A stretch of 64,000 nt of DNA from Pseudomonas mandelii (GTDB lineage Bacteria; Pseudomonadota; Gammaproteobacteria; Pseudomonadales; Pseudomonadaceae). The DNA is taken from positions 2,392,001-2,456,000 of the forward strand of contig NZ_LT629796.1 in NCBI RefSeq assembly GCF_900106065.1. The letters are read 5' to 3'. The position numbers were made by a program, and so were the translations under genes. The notes below the pieces were generated by a model. That model was not told the origin of the DNA. It saw nothing but the letters and a program-made list of their open reading frames with translations, and made no database searches. Of this stretch, positions 26,089-35,170 are shown in pieces (positions within the stretch are counted from its first letter, which is position 1; the number at the start of each line of letters is the position of its first letter).

Positions 26089-27876
26089 GTGTCCTTTAAC
26101 CACTACTACCAAAGCGAACTCACCGCACTTCGCCAGTTAGGTCGTCGATTCGCCGAGCGTAGCCCGGCATTGGCGCCTTTCCTTGGCCAGGCCGGGCGAG
26201 ATCCGGACGTGGAGCGGTTGCTTGAGGGCTTCGCGTTCCTGACCGGGCGCCTGCGCCAGAAGCTCGATGACGAGTTGCCGGAGCTGAGCCATTCGCTGAT
26301 GCACTTGCTGTGGCCGAACTACATGCGGCCGTTGCCGGCGTTCAGCATTTTGCAGTTCGATCCGTTGAAGCGTTCGGGTCCCGCGTTGATGGTCGAGCGC
26401 GACACGCCAGTCGAGAGTGTGCCAATCGACGACGTGCGTTGCCGTTTCCGCACGTGCTACCCGACCGAAGTCTTGCCGCTGGATCTGGCTGCGCTGAATT
26501 ACTCGGTGAAGGGCGACGGCTCGCTGTTGAGCCTGCGTCTGGAGATGAGCGCTGACGGTCATCTCGGTGAATTGGAGCTGAGCCGCCTGCGGCTGCACTT
26601 CGCCGGCGAGCGTTACATCAGCCAGATGCTCTACCTCAGCCTGCTGCGCAATCTGGAAGGCATCGAGCTGATCCCGCTGGACGGCGCCGGCAAGCCCATC
26701 AACGGCGTCAACGGCATGCCGATGGCGTTCAAGATGCCCGGCGACCGCGTGCAGCCGGTGGGTTTCGCCGAAGAAGAAGCGTTGATCCCGTATCCGCTGA
26801 ATACCTTCCGTGGCTATCGCTACTTGCAGGAATACTTCGCTTTCCAGGACAAATTCCTGTTCGTCGACGTCAACGGCCTGGACATGCTCAAGGCATTGCC
26901 GGAAGACACGCTCAAGCAAATGCGCGGCCTCGAGTTGCGCTTCGACATTCGCAAGAGCGGCATCATGCGCATGCGCCCGACGCTGGACAACGTGAAGCTC
27001 TACTGCACGCCGATCGTCAACCTGTTCAAGCACGACGCGCTGCCGATCCGCCTCGACGGCAAGCAAGACGAATACCTGCTGCTGCCCGCCGAATTCGATT
27101 TGCAGAACTGCGGCGTGTTCTCGGTGGAAACGGTCACGGGATGGAAGCCCGGCGGCCTCGGTTATCAGGAATACGTGCCGTTCGAATCGTTCGAGCACGA
27201 CCCGAGCTTCGACGTGCCCAACAGCCGTCCGCATTACAGCATCCGCCAGCGTTCGTCGCTGTTGCACGACGGCCTCGACACCTACCTGAGCTTCGGCATC
27301 CGCCACACCGAAGCCCACGAAACCCTGTCGATCGAGCTGATGTGCACCAACCAGAATCTGCCCAAAAAGCTCAAGCTCGGCGACATCAGCATGGCCTGCG
27401 AAGACACGCCGGAGTTCCTGAGCTTCCGCAACATCACCCCGGCCACACCCAGTTACGCGCCGCCGCTGAACCGCGACTTTCTCTGGAAGCTGATCAGCAA
27501 CATGTCGCTCAACTACCTGTCGCTGGCCGACGTCAACGCGTTGAAGGTGATTCTGGAAACCTACGACCTGCCGCGCTACTACGACCAACACGCTGAAAAA
27601 GTCAGCAAACGCCTGCTCGGCGGGCTCAAGTCGATCAAGCACAAACACGTCGACCGGTTGCACCGAGGGTTACCGGTTCGCGGGTTGCGCACCGAACTGA
27701 CCATCGACCCGGAAGGGTATATCGGCGAGGGCGACCTGTTCGTTTTCGCCTCGGTTCTTAACGAGTTTTTCGCGCTTTACGCCAGTCTCAATTCGTACCA
27801 CGAGCTGCGAGTAAAAAGCACACAGGGAGAGGTGTACCAATGGACACCACGTATGGGCCTTCAGCCGCTTCTTTAA
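26089..27876 (+). CDS. tssF: T6SS baseplate protein TssF
   Basis: TssF forms the baseplate wedge with TssG and TssE. The 595-residue protein begins FNHYYQSELTALRQLGRRFAE and carries the family blocks PDVERLLEGFAFLTGRLRQK (about 43-62) and LWPNYMRPLPAFSILQF (about 83-99). It uses a GTG start with AGGAAGG six bases upstream. It overlaps tssG by 37 bases. It resumes the HSI-II order after the cargo genes. Confidence 0.95.
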   Translation: MSFNHYYQSELTALRQLGRRFAERSPALAPFLGQAGRDPDVERLLEGFAFLTGRLRQKLDDELPELSHSLMHLLWPNYMRPLPAFSILQFDPLKRSGPALMVERDTPVESVPIDDVRCRFRTCYPTEVLPLDLAALNYSVKGDGSLLSLRLEMSADGHLGELELSRLRLHFAGERYISQMLYLSLLRNLEGIELIPLDGAGKPINGVNGMPMAFKMPGDRVQPVGFAEEEALIPYPLNTFRGYRYLQEYFAFQDKFLFVDVNGLDMLKALPEDTLKQMRGLELRFDIRKSGIMRMRPTLDNVKLYCTPIVNLFKHDALPIRLDGKQDEYLLLPAEFDLQNCGVFSVETVTGWKPGGLGYQEYVPFESFEHDPSFDVPNSRPHYSIRQRSSLLHDGLDTYLSFGIRHTEAHETLSIELMCTNQNLPKKLKLGDISMACEDTPEFLSFRNITPATPSYAPPLNRDFLWKLISNMSLNYLSLADVNALKVILETYDLPRYYDQHAEKVSKRLLGGLKSIKHKHVDRLHRGLPVRGLRTELTIDPEGYIGEGDLFVFASVLNEFFALYASLNSYHELRVKSTQGEVYQWTPRMGLQPLL

Positions 27877-28847
27877 GCGGGCTGACCCGAGGAATACGCG
27901 AGTACTCGCTGTTTCAGGCCGTGCTGCTGGTGGTTGACCGGCTGCGCGAGGCCCACCCGCACCTGAGCCAGGACGATCTGTACGATCAGCTCGAATTCCA
28001 GGCCAACCCGAGCCTGGGTTTCCCTGGCAGCGACGTCGATCGCGTGGAGTTTTTCCACGAGCACGGGCAGATGCGCGCGCGCCTGCGTTTCAACCTGATC
28101 GGCCTGGTCGGTTCCGGCTCGCCACTGCCGGCGTTCTACGGTGAACAGGCCCTGGGCGACAGCGAAGACGGCAACCCGACCCGCAACTTCCTCGACCTGT
28201 TCCACCATCGCCTGCAACGGCTGATGCTGCCGATCTGGCGCAAGTACCGCTACCGCGCCAGTTTCGAGAGCGGCGCGCTCGATCCGTTTTCTTCCCAGCT
28301 TTTTGCCCTGATCGGCCTTGGCGGCGAAGAGATCCGCAAGGCCCAGGAACTGAACTGGAAACGTCTGCTGCCGTACCTCGGTTTGCTCAGTTTGCGGGCG
28401 CACTCGGCGGCGCTGATCGAAGCGGTGCTGCGTTACTACTTCAAGCACGCTGAACTGACCATCGAGCAGTGCATCGAGCGTCGCGTGGAGATTCTCGACG
28501 AGCAGCGCAATCGTCTGGGCCGCGCCAACAGCCTGCTTGGCGAAGACCTGGTGCTGGGCGAGCACGTGCGCGACCGCAGCGGAAAATTCCGCATCCACAT
28601 CCGCGAGCTCGACTGGCAGCGCTTCCACGAATTCCTGCCGATCGGTTTCGGCTACCAGCCGCTGTGCGCGCTGGTGCGGTTCACCCTGCGTGACCCGCTC
28701 GATTACGACATTCGCCTGGTGCTGCGCCAGGAAGAAATCCGCGAACTGCGCATCGGTGAGCAAAACGCCTGTCGCCTGGGATGGACCAGTTGGCTGGGCC
28801 GCGAAAAAGCGGACGGCGTGGTTACCCTGGGCAGCAAAATTCATTAA
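27840..28847 (+). CDS. tssG: T6SS baseplate protein TssG
   Basis: TssG partners TssF in the baseplate wedge. The 335-residue product has the family sequence FFQ-like start (SLFQAVLLVVDRL near residue 22), FQANPSLGFPGSDV near 52, LIGLVGSGSPLPAFY near 84, and FLDLFHHRLQRL near 115. The ATG lies inside the tssF end, suggesting translational coupling. tssH follows after 13 bases. Confidence 0.95.
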   Translation: MDTTYGPSAASLSGLTRGIREYSLFQAVLLVVDRLREAHPHLSQDDLYDQLEFQANPSLGFPGSDVDRVEFFHEHGQMRARLRFNLIGLVGSGSPLPAFYGEQALGDSEDGNPTRNFLDLFHHRLQRLMLPIWRKYRYRASFESGALDPFSSQLFALIGLGGEEIRKAQELNWKRLLPYLGLLSLRAHSAALIEAVLRYYFKHAELTIEQCIERRVEILDEQRNRLGRANSLLGEDLVLGEHVRDRSGKFRIHIRELDWQRFHEFLPIGFGYQPLCALVRFTLRDPLDYDIRLVLRQEEIRELRIGEQNACRLGWTSWLGREKADGVVTLGSKIH

Positions 28848-28860
28848 GGACAGATGACCC

Positions 28861-31509
28861 ATGATCAACGTAGACCTGCAACAACTTATCCAGGCGCTGG
28901 ACGCCGAAACCCGTCGTGACCTGGAAAGTTCGGCCGAACGTTGCGTCGCCCGTGGCGGCAGCAAAATCCTCGTCGAAGACTTGCTGCTCGGCCTGCTGGA
29001 GCGCCCGCAAGGCCTGCTCGCACGCGCGCTGCAAGACGCCGAAGTGGATGCCGGCGAACTGAGCGCCGCGTTGCAATCGCGGGTCGAGCACAGCGCCTCG
29101 CGCAACCCGGTGTTCGCCCCGGAACTGGTGCAGTGGCTGCAAGATGCGTTGCTGGTGGCCAACCTTGAACTGGGCCAGAGCCAGGTCGAGCAAGCCGCGT
29201 TGATCCTCGCGCTGCTGCGCAACCCGATGCGCTACGCCGGCAGCCGCTACCAGTCGTTGCTGGCCAAGCTGAACATCGAGCGCCTGAAAGAATTCGCCCT
29301 GTCGCAGAAAGAACAACCGGCCACCGGCAAGCCTGCCGTGCCGGGCGAATCGCTGCTGGAGCGCTTCACGCACAACCTCACTCAACAAGCCCGCGACGGC
29401 AAACTCGACCCGGTGCTGTGCCGCGATGGCGCGATTCGCCAAATGGTCGACATCCTCGCCCGCCGTCGCAAAAACAACCCGATCGTGGTCGGTGAAGCCG
29501 GTGTCGGTAAAACCGCCATCGTCGAAGGCCTGGCCTCGCGCATTGCTGCCGGTGAAGTCCCGCAAGTGCTCAAAGGTGTCGAGTTGCTGTCGTTGGACAT
29601 GGGCCTGTTGCAGGCCGGCGCCAGCGTCAAAGGTGAATTTGAACGTCGCCTCAAAGGCGTGATCGACGAAGTCAAAGCCTCGCCGAAACCGATCATTCTG
29701 TTCATCGACGAAGCGCACACGCTGATCGGCGCGGGCGGCAATGCCGGCGGTTCCGACGCAGCCAACCTGCTCAAGCCAGCCCTGGCCCGCGGCGAATTGC
29801 GCACCATCGCCGCCACCACCTGGGCGGAGTACAAAAAATACTTCGAAAAAGACCCGGCCCTGGCCCGTCGCTTCCAGCCGGTGCAACTGCACGAACCGAC
29901 CGTCAGCGAAGCGGTGACCATCCTCCGTGGCCTGGCTCAGGTGTACGAGAAGAGCCACGGCATCTACCTGCGCGATGACGCGGTGGTGGCGGCGGCGGAA
30001 TTGTCGGCACGTTACCTCGCGGGCCGTCAGCTGCCGGACAAAGCCGTCGACGTCCTCGACACCGCTTGCGCCCGTGTGCGCATCAGCCTCGCCGCCGCCC
30101 CGGAAAGCCTCGAACGCCTGCGTGGTGAACTGGCTGAAGGTGGCCGTCAGCGTCAGGCCCTGCGCCGTGATGCCGAGGCCGGTTTGCTGATCGATCACGA
30201 AGCGCTGGACGCGTTGGAAGATCGCCTGGCCACCGCCGAAGAGGAAATGGTCGCACTGGAAACCCTGTGGACCGAACAGAAAGAATTGGCCGAACGCTTG
30301 CTGGATCTGCGTCAGCAACTGGCCAAGGCCCGTGAAGCAGCAGCCGTCGAGCCAACCGTCACGGTTGAAGAAGACGCCGAAGGCACCGTGATCGAAACGC
30401 TGCCGGTGGACGAGGCGCACAGCGTTGAAACCCTGGAAGCCGCACTCAATGAAACGCACAAAGCCCTGACCGAGCTGCAGGTCAAAGAACGTCTGGTGAG
30501 CTTCGAAGTGTGCCCGCGTCTGGTCGCCGAAGTGATCAGCGCCTGGACCGGCGTGCCATTGGCTCAACTGGCCCGCGAGCACAACGCCAAAGTCGCGAGC
30601 TTCGCCACCGATTTGCGCACCCGCATTCGTGGTCAGGAACAAGCCGTTCACGCGCTGGACCGCTCGATGCGCGCCACCGCTGCCGGCCTGAACAAACCGG
30701 ATGCGCCGGTTGGCGTGTTCCTGCTGGTCGGCCCGAGCGGCGTCGGCAAGACCGAAACCGCGCTGGCCCTGGCCGACTTGCTGTACGGCGGTGATCGTTT
30801 CATCACCACCATCAACATGTCCGAGTTCCAGGAGAAACACACCGTCTCGCGCCTGATCGGCGCACCGCCGGGCTACGTTGGTTATGGCGAGGGCGGCATG
30901 CTCACCGAAGCCGTGCGCCAGAAACCGTACTCGGTCGTGTTGCTCGATGAAGTCGAGAAGGCCGACCCGGACGTGCTGAACCTGTTCTACCAAATCTTCG
31001 ACAAAGGCGTGGCCAACGACGGCGAAGGGCGCGAGATCGACTTCCGAAACACGTTGATTCTGATGACCTCGAACCTGGGCAGCGACCGCATCAGCGAACT
31101 CTGCGAAAACGGCGCACGGCCGAGTGCCGAAGTGCTTGAAGAAACCATCCGCCCGGTGCTCAGCAAACACTTCAAACCGGCGCTGCTGGCGCGGATGCGC
31201 GTGGTGCCTTACTACCCGGTCGGTGGCCCGGTGCTGCGCGAGCTGATCGAAATCAAACTCGATCGTCTGGGCGAGCGCCTGAACCGTCGCCAGCTGGATT
31301 TCACCTACTCGCAAGACCTCGTCGATCACCTGGCCGAACGTTGCACCCAAAGCGACAGCGGTGCGCGTTTGATCGACCACTTGCTCGACCTGCACGTGCT
31401 GCCGCTGGTGGCCGACCGTTTGCTCGATGCGATGGCCACGGGTGAAAGCCTCAAGCGTGTCCACGCGACGCTCGACGGTGGCGCCAGCGTGACGTGCGAG
31501 TTCGCCTGA
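28861..31509 (+). CDS. tssH: T6SS AAA+ ATPase ClpV
   Basis: ClpV disassembles the contracted TssBC sheath for reuse. The 882-residue protein has an N-terminal Clp_N domain (about 1-150), AAA module 1 with Walker A GEAGVGKT (211-218) and Walker B FIDEAHTLIGAG (about 281-292), a middle coiled region (about 410-540), AAA module 2 with GPSGVGKT (about 625-632) and LLDEVEKADPDV, and a C-terminal ClpB_D2-small domain. Length and two-module design distinguish it from ClpB only slightly; the operon settles it as ClpV. Confidence 0.96.
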   Translation: MINVDLQQLIQALDAETRRDLESSAERCVARGGSKILVEDLLLGLLERPQGLLARALQDAEVDAGELSAALQSRVEHSASRNPVFAPELVQWLQDALLVANLELGQSQVEQAALILALLRNPMRYAGSRYQSLLAKLNIERLKEFALSQKEQPATGKPAVPGESLLERFTHNLTQQARDGKLDPVLCRDGAIRQMVDILARRRKNNPIVVGEAGVGKTAIVEGLASRIAAGEVPQVLKGVELLSLDMGLLQAGASVKGEFERRLKGVIDEVKASPKPIILFIDEAHTLIGAGGNAGGSDAANLLKPALARGELRTIAATTWAEYKKYFEKDPALARRFQPVQLHEPTVSEAVTILRGLAQVYEKSHGIYLRDDAVVAAAELSARYLAGRQLPDKAVDVLDTACARVRISLAAAPESLERLRGELAEGGRQRQALRRDAEAGLLIDHEALDALEDRLATAEEEMVALETLWTEQKELAERLLDLRQQLAKAREAAAVEPTVTVEEDAEGTVIETLPVDEAHSVETLEAALNETHKALTELQVKERLVSFEVCPRLVAEVISAWTGVPLAQLAREHNAKVASFATDLRTRIRGQEQAVHALDRSMRATAAGLNKPDAPVGVFLLVGPSGVGKTETALALADLLYGGDRFITTINMSEFQEKHTVSRLIGAPPGYVGYGEGGMLTEAVRQKPYSVVLLDEVEKADPDVLNLFYQIFDKGVANDGEGREIDFRNTLILMTSNLGSDRISELCENGARPSAEVLEETIRPVLSKHFKPALLARMRVVPYYPVGGPVLRELIEIKLDRLGERLNRRQLDFTYSQDLVDHLAERCTQSDSGARLIDHLLDLHVLPLVADRLLDAMATGESLKRVHATLDGGASVTCEFA

Positions 31510-31519
31510 GGTGGGTGTG

Positions 31520-33037
31520 ATGTTCACTCAAGTGCCGCAACCGCTGGTGTATGCCGAAGCCTTGCTGGCGCAATTCGCCAGCCTGTCGCGCGCAGCGGAC
31601 GGTGCTGCGCTGCTGGGTGACTTCGTGCGCGGGTTGGCCGAGCTCAGTGGTTGCGAATTGACGCAGCTGTACCTGCTGGACGCGACTCACACGTGCCTGG
31701 GGATGAACGCCGAGTGCCTCAACGGCATCCTGCAACCCCGGGAAGCGGCGAGCCTGCCGGCGGATTACAACGGTGAACAACTGCTGCAATTCGCCCTGTG
31801 CCAGAACCGCGTAGTGAGCCTCAGCGAGTTGAGCGGCAGCCTGCACGAAACCAGCTTTTTGCCGCCACAGGCCACGCCTTGGCAGTCGCTGTTGTGCGTG
31901 CCGCTGGTCAATCAGCAGAAAGCCGTCGAAGGCTTGCTGCTGTGCGCCAGTCGCCGGCACGTCGACCTGCAAGGCTTTGCCGATTCCCTCGCTCAACTGG
32001 GTTCGTTCGTGCTGGGCCAACTGCATCTGTTGCAGCGTTTGCGCCAGCCGGCGGGTGAGACGAGACCGTTGAAGGCCAGCGTCCCGAGCGCCAGCGGTTA
32101 TGGCCTGATCGGCAAGAGCAAGGCCATGCGCGAGACGTATTCGCTGATCAGCAAAGTCCTGCACAGCCCGTACACCGTGCTGCTGCGCGGCGAAACCGGT
32201 ACCGGCAAGGAAGTGGTCGCACGCGCCATCCACGACTGTGGCCCGCGCCGTTCCCAGGCGTTCATCGTGCAGAACTGCGCGGCGTTCCCCGAGAACCTGC
32301 TGGAAAGCGAACTGTTCGGCTACCGCAAAGGCGCGTTCACCGGCGCGGACCGCGACCGTGCCGGGCTGTTCGACGCGGCCAATGGCGGCACCTTGTTGCT
32401 CGATGAAATCGGTGACATGCCGCTGTCCCTGCAAGCCAAGCTGTTGCGGGTTTTGCAGGAAGGCGAGATTCGTCCGCTGGGTTCCAACGACACCCACAAG
32501 ATCGACGTGCGCATCATTGCCGCGACGCACCGGGATTTGTCGGTGCTGGTCAGCGAAGGCAAATTCCGCGAGGACTTGTACTACCGCCTCGCGCAATTCC
32601 CGATCGAGCTCCCGGCCCTGCGCCAGCGCGAAGGCGACATCCTCGACCTGGCCCGGCATTTCGCCGACAAGGCGTGCTCGTTCTTGCAGCGCGATGCGGT
32701 GCGTTGGTCCGATGCGGCACTGGATCACCTATCCGGCTATGCGTTCCCCGGCAACGTGCGCGAACTCAAAGGCCTGGTCGAACGCGCGGTGTTGCTGTGC
32801 GAGGGCGGTGAGTTGCTGGCCGAGCATTTCTCCCTGCGCATGGAGGCCATGCCCGAAGACAACAGCCTGAACCTGCGCGAACGCCTGGAGCAGGTCGAAC
32901 GCAGCCTGTTGCTCGATTGCCTGCGCAAAAACGACGGCAACCAGACCCTCGCCGCCCGCGAACTCGGCCTGCCACGCCGCACGCTGCTTTATCGCCTTGG
33001 GCGCCTGAATATCAACCTGGGGGATTTCGATGGTTAA
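31520..33037 (+). CDS. Sigma-54-dependent activator Sfa
   Basis: The 505-residue transcription factor matches Sfa2 of HSI-II by position. It has an N-terminal GAF-like domain (about 15-180), a sigma-54 AAA+ module with Walker A GETGTGKE (about residue 225), the sigma-54 contact loop GAFTGA, Walker [12 protein letters not shown], and a C-terminal Fis-type HTH ([20 protein letters not shown]). It should activate RpoN-dependent promoters of T6SS genes, inside or outside the cluster. ATG 31520 follows GAGGTGG; two in-frame GTG codons (31511, 31517) are alternatives. Confidence 0.93.
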   Translation: MFTQVPQPLVYAEALLAQFASLSRAADGAALLGDFVRGLAELSGCELTQLYLLDATHTCLGMNAECLNGILQPREAASLPADYNGEQLLQFALCQNRVVSLSELSGSLHETSFLPPQATPWQSLLCVPLVNQQKAVEGLLLCASRRHVDLQGFADSLAQLGSFVLGQLHLLQRLRQPAGETRPLKASVPSASGYGLIGKSKAMRETYSLISKVLHSPYTVLLRGETGTGKEVVARAIHDCGPRRSQAFIVQNCAAFPENLLESELFGYRKGAFTGADRDRAGLFDAANGGTLLLDEIGDMPLSLQAKLLRVLQEGEIRPLGSNDTHKIDVRIIAATHRDLSVLVSEGKFREDLYYRLAQFPIELPALRQREGDILDLARHFADKACSFLQRDAVRWSDAALDHLSGYAFPGNVRELKGLVERAVLLCEGGELLAEHFSLRMEAMPEDNSLNLRERLEQVERSLLLDCLRKNDGNQTLAARELGLPRRTLLYRLGRLNINLGDFDG

Positions 33038-33061
33038 CGTATTTCGCGGCCAACAATTACC

Positions 33062-33194
33062 TGTGGCGAGGGAGCTTGCTCCCGCTGGGCTGCGCAGCAG
33101 CCCCAAACCCATGCGCCGCGGTGCATCAGTTAAACCGCATCTGCTGATCTACGACTGCTGCGCAGTCGAGCGGGAGCAAGCTCCCTCGCCACAA
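33062..33194. repeat. REP pair inside the T6SS cluster
   Basis: The left arm TGTGGCGAGGGAGCTTGCTC (continuing CCGCTGGGCTGCGCAG) and the right arm (CTGCGCAGTCGAGCGGGAGC continuing AAGCTCCCTCGCCACA) are nearly perfect inverse copies. The spacer is about 60 bases. It sits in the 270-base gap between sfa and orfX, the longest gap among the core genes apart from the cargo insertion. Confidence 0.8.
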
Positions 33195-33307
33195 AGGCGA
33201 CGCGCCAGGCCTCTGGCTAGAGCGCTCGGCCTAACCTCATCCGCTTCTAACAGCGCCGCCCACCCGGGTCGGCGCTTTGTGCTTTGTCTACCCATGGAGA
33301 CCCTCTG

Positions 33308-33448
33308 ATGCCTGTTCGTCACTGGCAAGCCGTCCTGCTGACCCTCGTCGTTCTATGCGGCCTCGGCGGCTGTAGCGGCAATTACAAATACAACGACAAC
33401 ACCTATCGCCCATTGGGTGATCCGCAGGCGGTCAATCGCGGCAAGTGA
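33308..33448 (+). CDS. Small T6SS-associated lipoprotein (OrfX-like)
   Basis: This 46-residue product is too short for most gene finders. It has a hydrophobic signal segment (AVLLTLVVLCGLGGC) ending in a lipobox (LGGC22) and a short polar tail (SGNYKYNDNTYRPLGDP). Its position between sfa and fha equals that of orfX in P. aeruginosa HSI-II. It is preceded by GGAGACCCTCTG and followed 17 bases later by fha. Function unknown; it would be an outer- or inner-membrane lipoprotein. Confidence 0.75.
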   Translation: MPVRHWQAVLLTLVVLCGLGGCSGNYKYNDNTYRPLGDPQAVNRGK

Positions 33449-33465
33449 CCGCAAGGAGTATCACC

Positions 33466-34662
33466 ATGGAACTGGTTTTCGAAATGCTGAACACCAAGCA
33501 ATTCGTGCCCACGGATTTGTGCCAGAAGACCTTCAAACAGGCTGGTGGCGTGATTGGCCGGGGCGAGGACTGCGACTGGATCATCCCTGACCGCAAGCGT
33601 CACCTGTCCAACCACCACGCGTTGATCAGCTACCGCGAAGGCACGTTTTTCCTGACCGATACCAGCAGCAACGGTATCCAGGACAGCGAGAGCGGCGCGC
33701 GCCTGCGCAAGGGCGAAGCGATGCGCATCGAGCACGGCAGCGTGTACGTGCTGGGTGATTTCGAGATCCGTGCGCGACTGGTCCGCGATCCGGCGACCTT
33801 CGACGTCGAAGTCGGCCGTCCGCAAGCGGCCGGCAGCATCATTCCGGACGATGCGTTCCTCGACCTCGATCCGCTGAACGCTCTCGATCAGCAAGAGCGC
33901 GTGTATTCGGAAATCGACGAACTGATCTCCCCGAGCACGACCATTGAGGACACCCGTCAGCGCGCCGACTACGCCCGCATCGACATGGAAAGCCTGATGG
34001 TCCCGGAGCTGATCAACGCCCCGGCCGAGCCAGCCCCTGCTCCACCGCCCAAAGCGGTCGAGCGTCAGAGCGAAGGTTTCTGGGAGCACTTCGGCGCCGC
34101 GCTGGGCGTGGACCTCAAAGGCCTCGACCACGACGCCCGCGAAGCCATGGCGCTGAACGCTGCGCGCTTGCTCAAGCAGAGCGTCGGCGGGTTGCAGCAG
34201 AGCCTGCGCACCCGCAGCGAACTGAAAAACGAACTGCGACTGGCCCAGACCACGGTGCAAGGCACTCACAAGAACCCGCTGAAATTCGCCGTCGATGCCG
34301 GCGAAGCGCTGGGCATTTTGTTGCAGCCGAACAAGCCGGGCCAGATGCCGCCCGAGCAAGCGATCTCCCGTGCGTTCCGTGATTTGCAGGCGCATCAGGT
34401 GGCATTGCTGACCGCCAGCCGCGCCGCCGTTCGCGGCACGCTGGAACACTTCTCGCCGCAGCAACTGACCCTGCGTTTCGAGCGCGACAACAAGCCGTTG
34501 CTGGCCACATCCGGCAGCCGCTGGAGAGCCTACGGTCGTTATCACCAGGCCCTGCGCCAGGACGATGACTGGAGCGAGCGCCTGCTGGCTCGCGATTTCG
34601 CCCAGGCCTACGAAGAACAGATCCGCCTGATTTCCACCCTTCACACCGACCACCAAGGATGA
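33466..34662 (+). CDS. T6SS FHA-domain scaffold protein Fha
   Basis: Fha binds phosphothreonine partners and takes part in post-translational control of T6SS assembly. The 398-residue product has an N-terminal FHA domain (about 20-110; GGVIGRGEDCDWIIPD, LSNHHALI, SNGI) and a C-terminal domain typical of T6SS Fha proteins (about 190-385). The stp1/stk1 pair at the end of the cluster provides the matching phosphatase and kinase, as for Fha2 in HSI-II. ATG 33466 follows AAGGAGTATCACC. The in-frame GTG at 33445 would overlap orfX. Confidence 0.93.
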   Translation: MELVFEMLNTKQFVPTDLCQKTFKQAGGVIGRGEDCDWIIPDRKRHLSNHHALISYREGTFFLTDTSSNGIQDSESGARLRKGEAMRIEHGSVYVLGDFEIRARLVRDPATFDVEVGRPQAAGSIIPDDAFLDLDPLNALDQQERVYSEIDELISPSTTIEDTRQRADYARIDMESLMVPELINAPAEPAPAPPPKAVERQSEGFWEHFGAALGVDLKGLDHDAREAMALNAARLLKQSVGGLQQSLRTRSELKNELRLAQTTVQGTHKNPLKFAVDAGEALGILLQPNKPGQMPPEQAISRAFRDLQAHQVALLTASRAAVRGTLEHFSPQQLTLRFERDNKPLLATSGSRWRAYGRYHQALRQDDDWSERLLARDFAQAYEEQIRLISTLHTDHQG

Positions 34663-34667
34663 TGCGC

Positions 34668-35168
34668 ATGTCTCGCTGCTCGACCGCTTTTTTCAAGACG
34701 CTGACGGCGTTCGCGGCCCTGGTGCTGCTGGCTGGCTGCTCGTCGCTGTCGCCGTATTCCCACGTCACCAAGCTCAACTTGAAGCTCACCGCCAGCGATC
34801 AGCTGAACCCGGACCTCAATGGGCGTCCGTCGCCGATCGTCGTCCGCCTGTTCGAGCTCAAGCACCCGGTGACCTTCGAGAACGCTGACTTCTTCAGCCT
34901 GTACGAGCGCGCCAAGGAATCCTTGGCCCCGGACCTGGTGGCCAGCGAAGAACTCGAACTGCGCCCGGGCGAAACCGTCGAGCTCAAGCTCAGCGTGGAG
35001 GAGGGCAGCCGCTACGTCGGCATCCTCGCCGCCTACCGCGACCTGCCGGAAACCAAATGGCGCTATACGGTGCAAATCACCCCGGTGGAAGTCACCGACG
35101 CAGACCTGACCCTCGATCAGGCCGGTATTCGCAACAGCAACGAAACGCTCGCCAAGGCGGATGACTGA
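34668..35168 (+). CDS. tssJ: T6SS outer-membrane lipoprotein TssJ
   Basis: TssJ anchors the TssLM membrane complex to the outer membrane. The 166-residue precursor has a signal peptide with lipobox LAGC (Cys about residue 24) and the TssJ beta-sandwich with LTASDQLNPDLNGRPSPIVVR, FELKHPVTFENADFF and the loop before LRPGETVEL. It corresponds to lip2/SciN. In-frame ATGs at 34659 and 34662 precede the chosen one; the third is best spaced from AAGGA. The start overlaps the end of fha if the earlier ATGs are used. Confidence 0.93.
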   Translation: MSRCSTAFFKTLTAFAALVLLAGCSSLSPYSHVTKLNLKLTASDQLNPDLNGRPSPIVVRLFELKHPVTFENADFFSLYERAKESLAPDLVASEELELRPGETVELKLSVEEGSRYVGILAAYRDLPETKWRYTVQITPVEVTDADLTLDQAGIRNSNETLAKADD

Positions 35169-35170
35169 AC

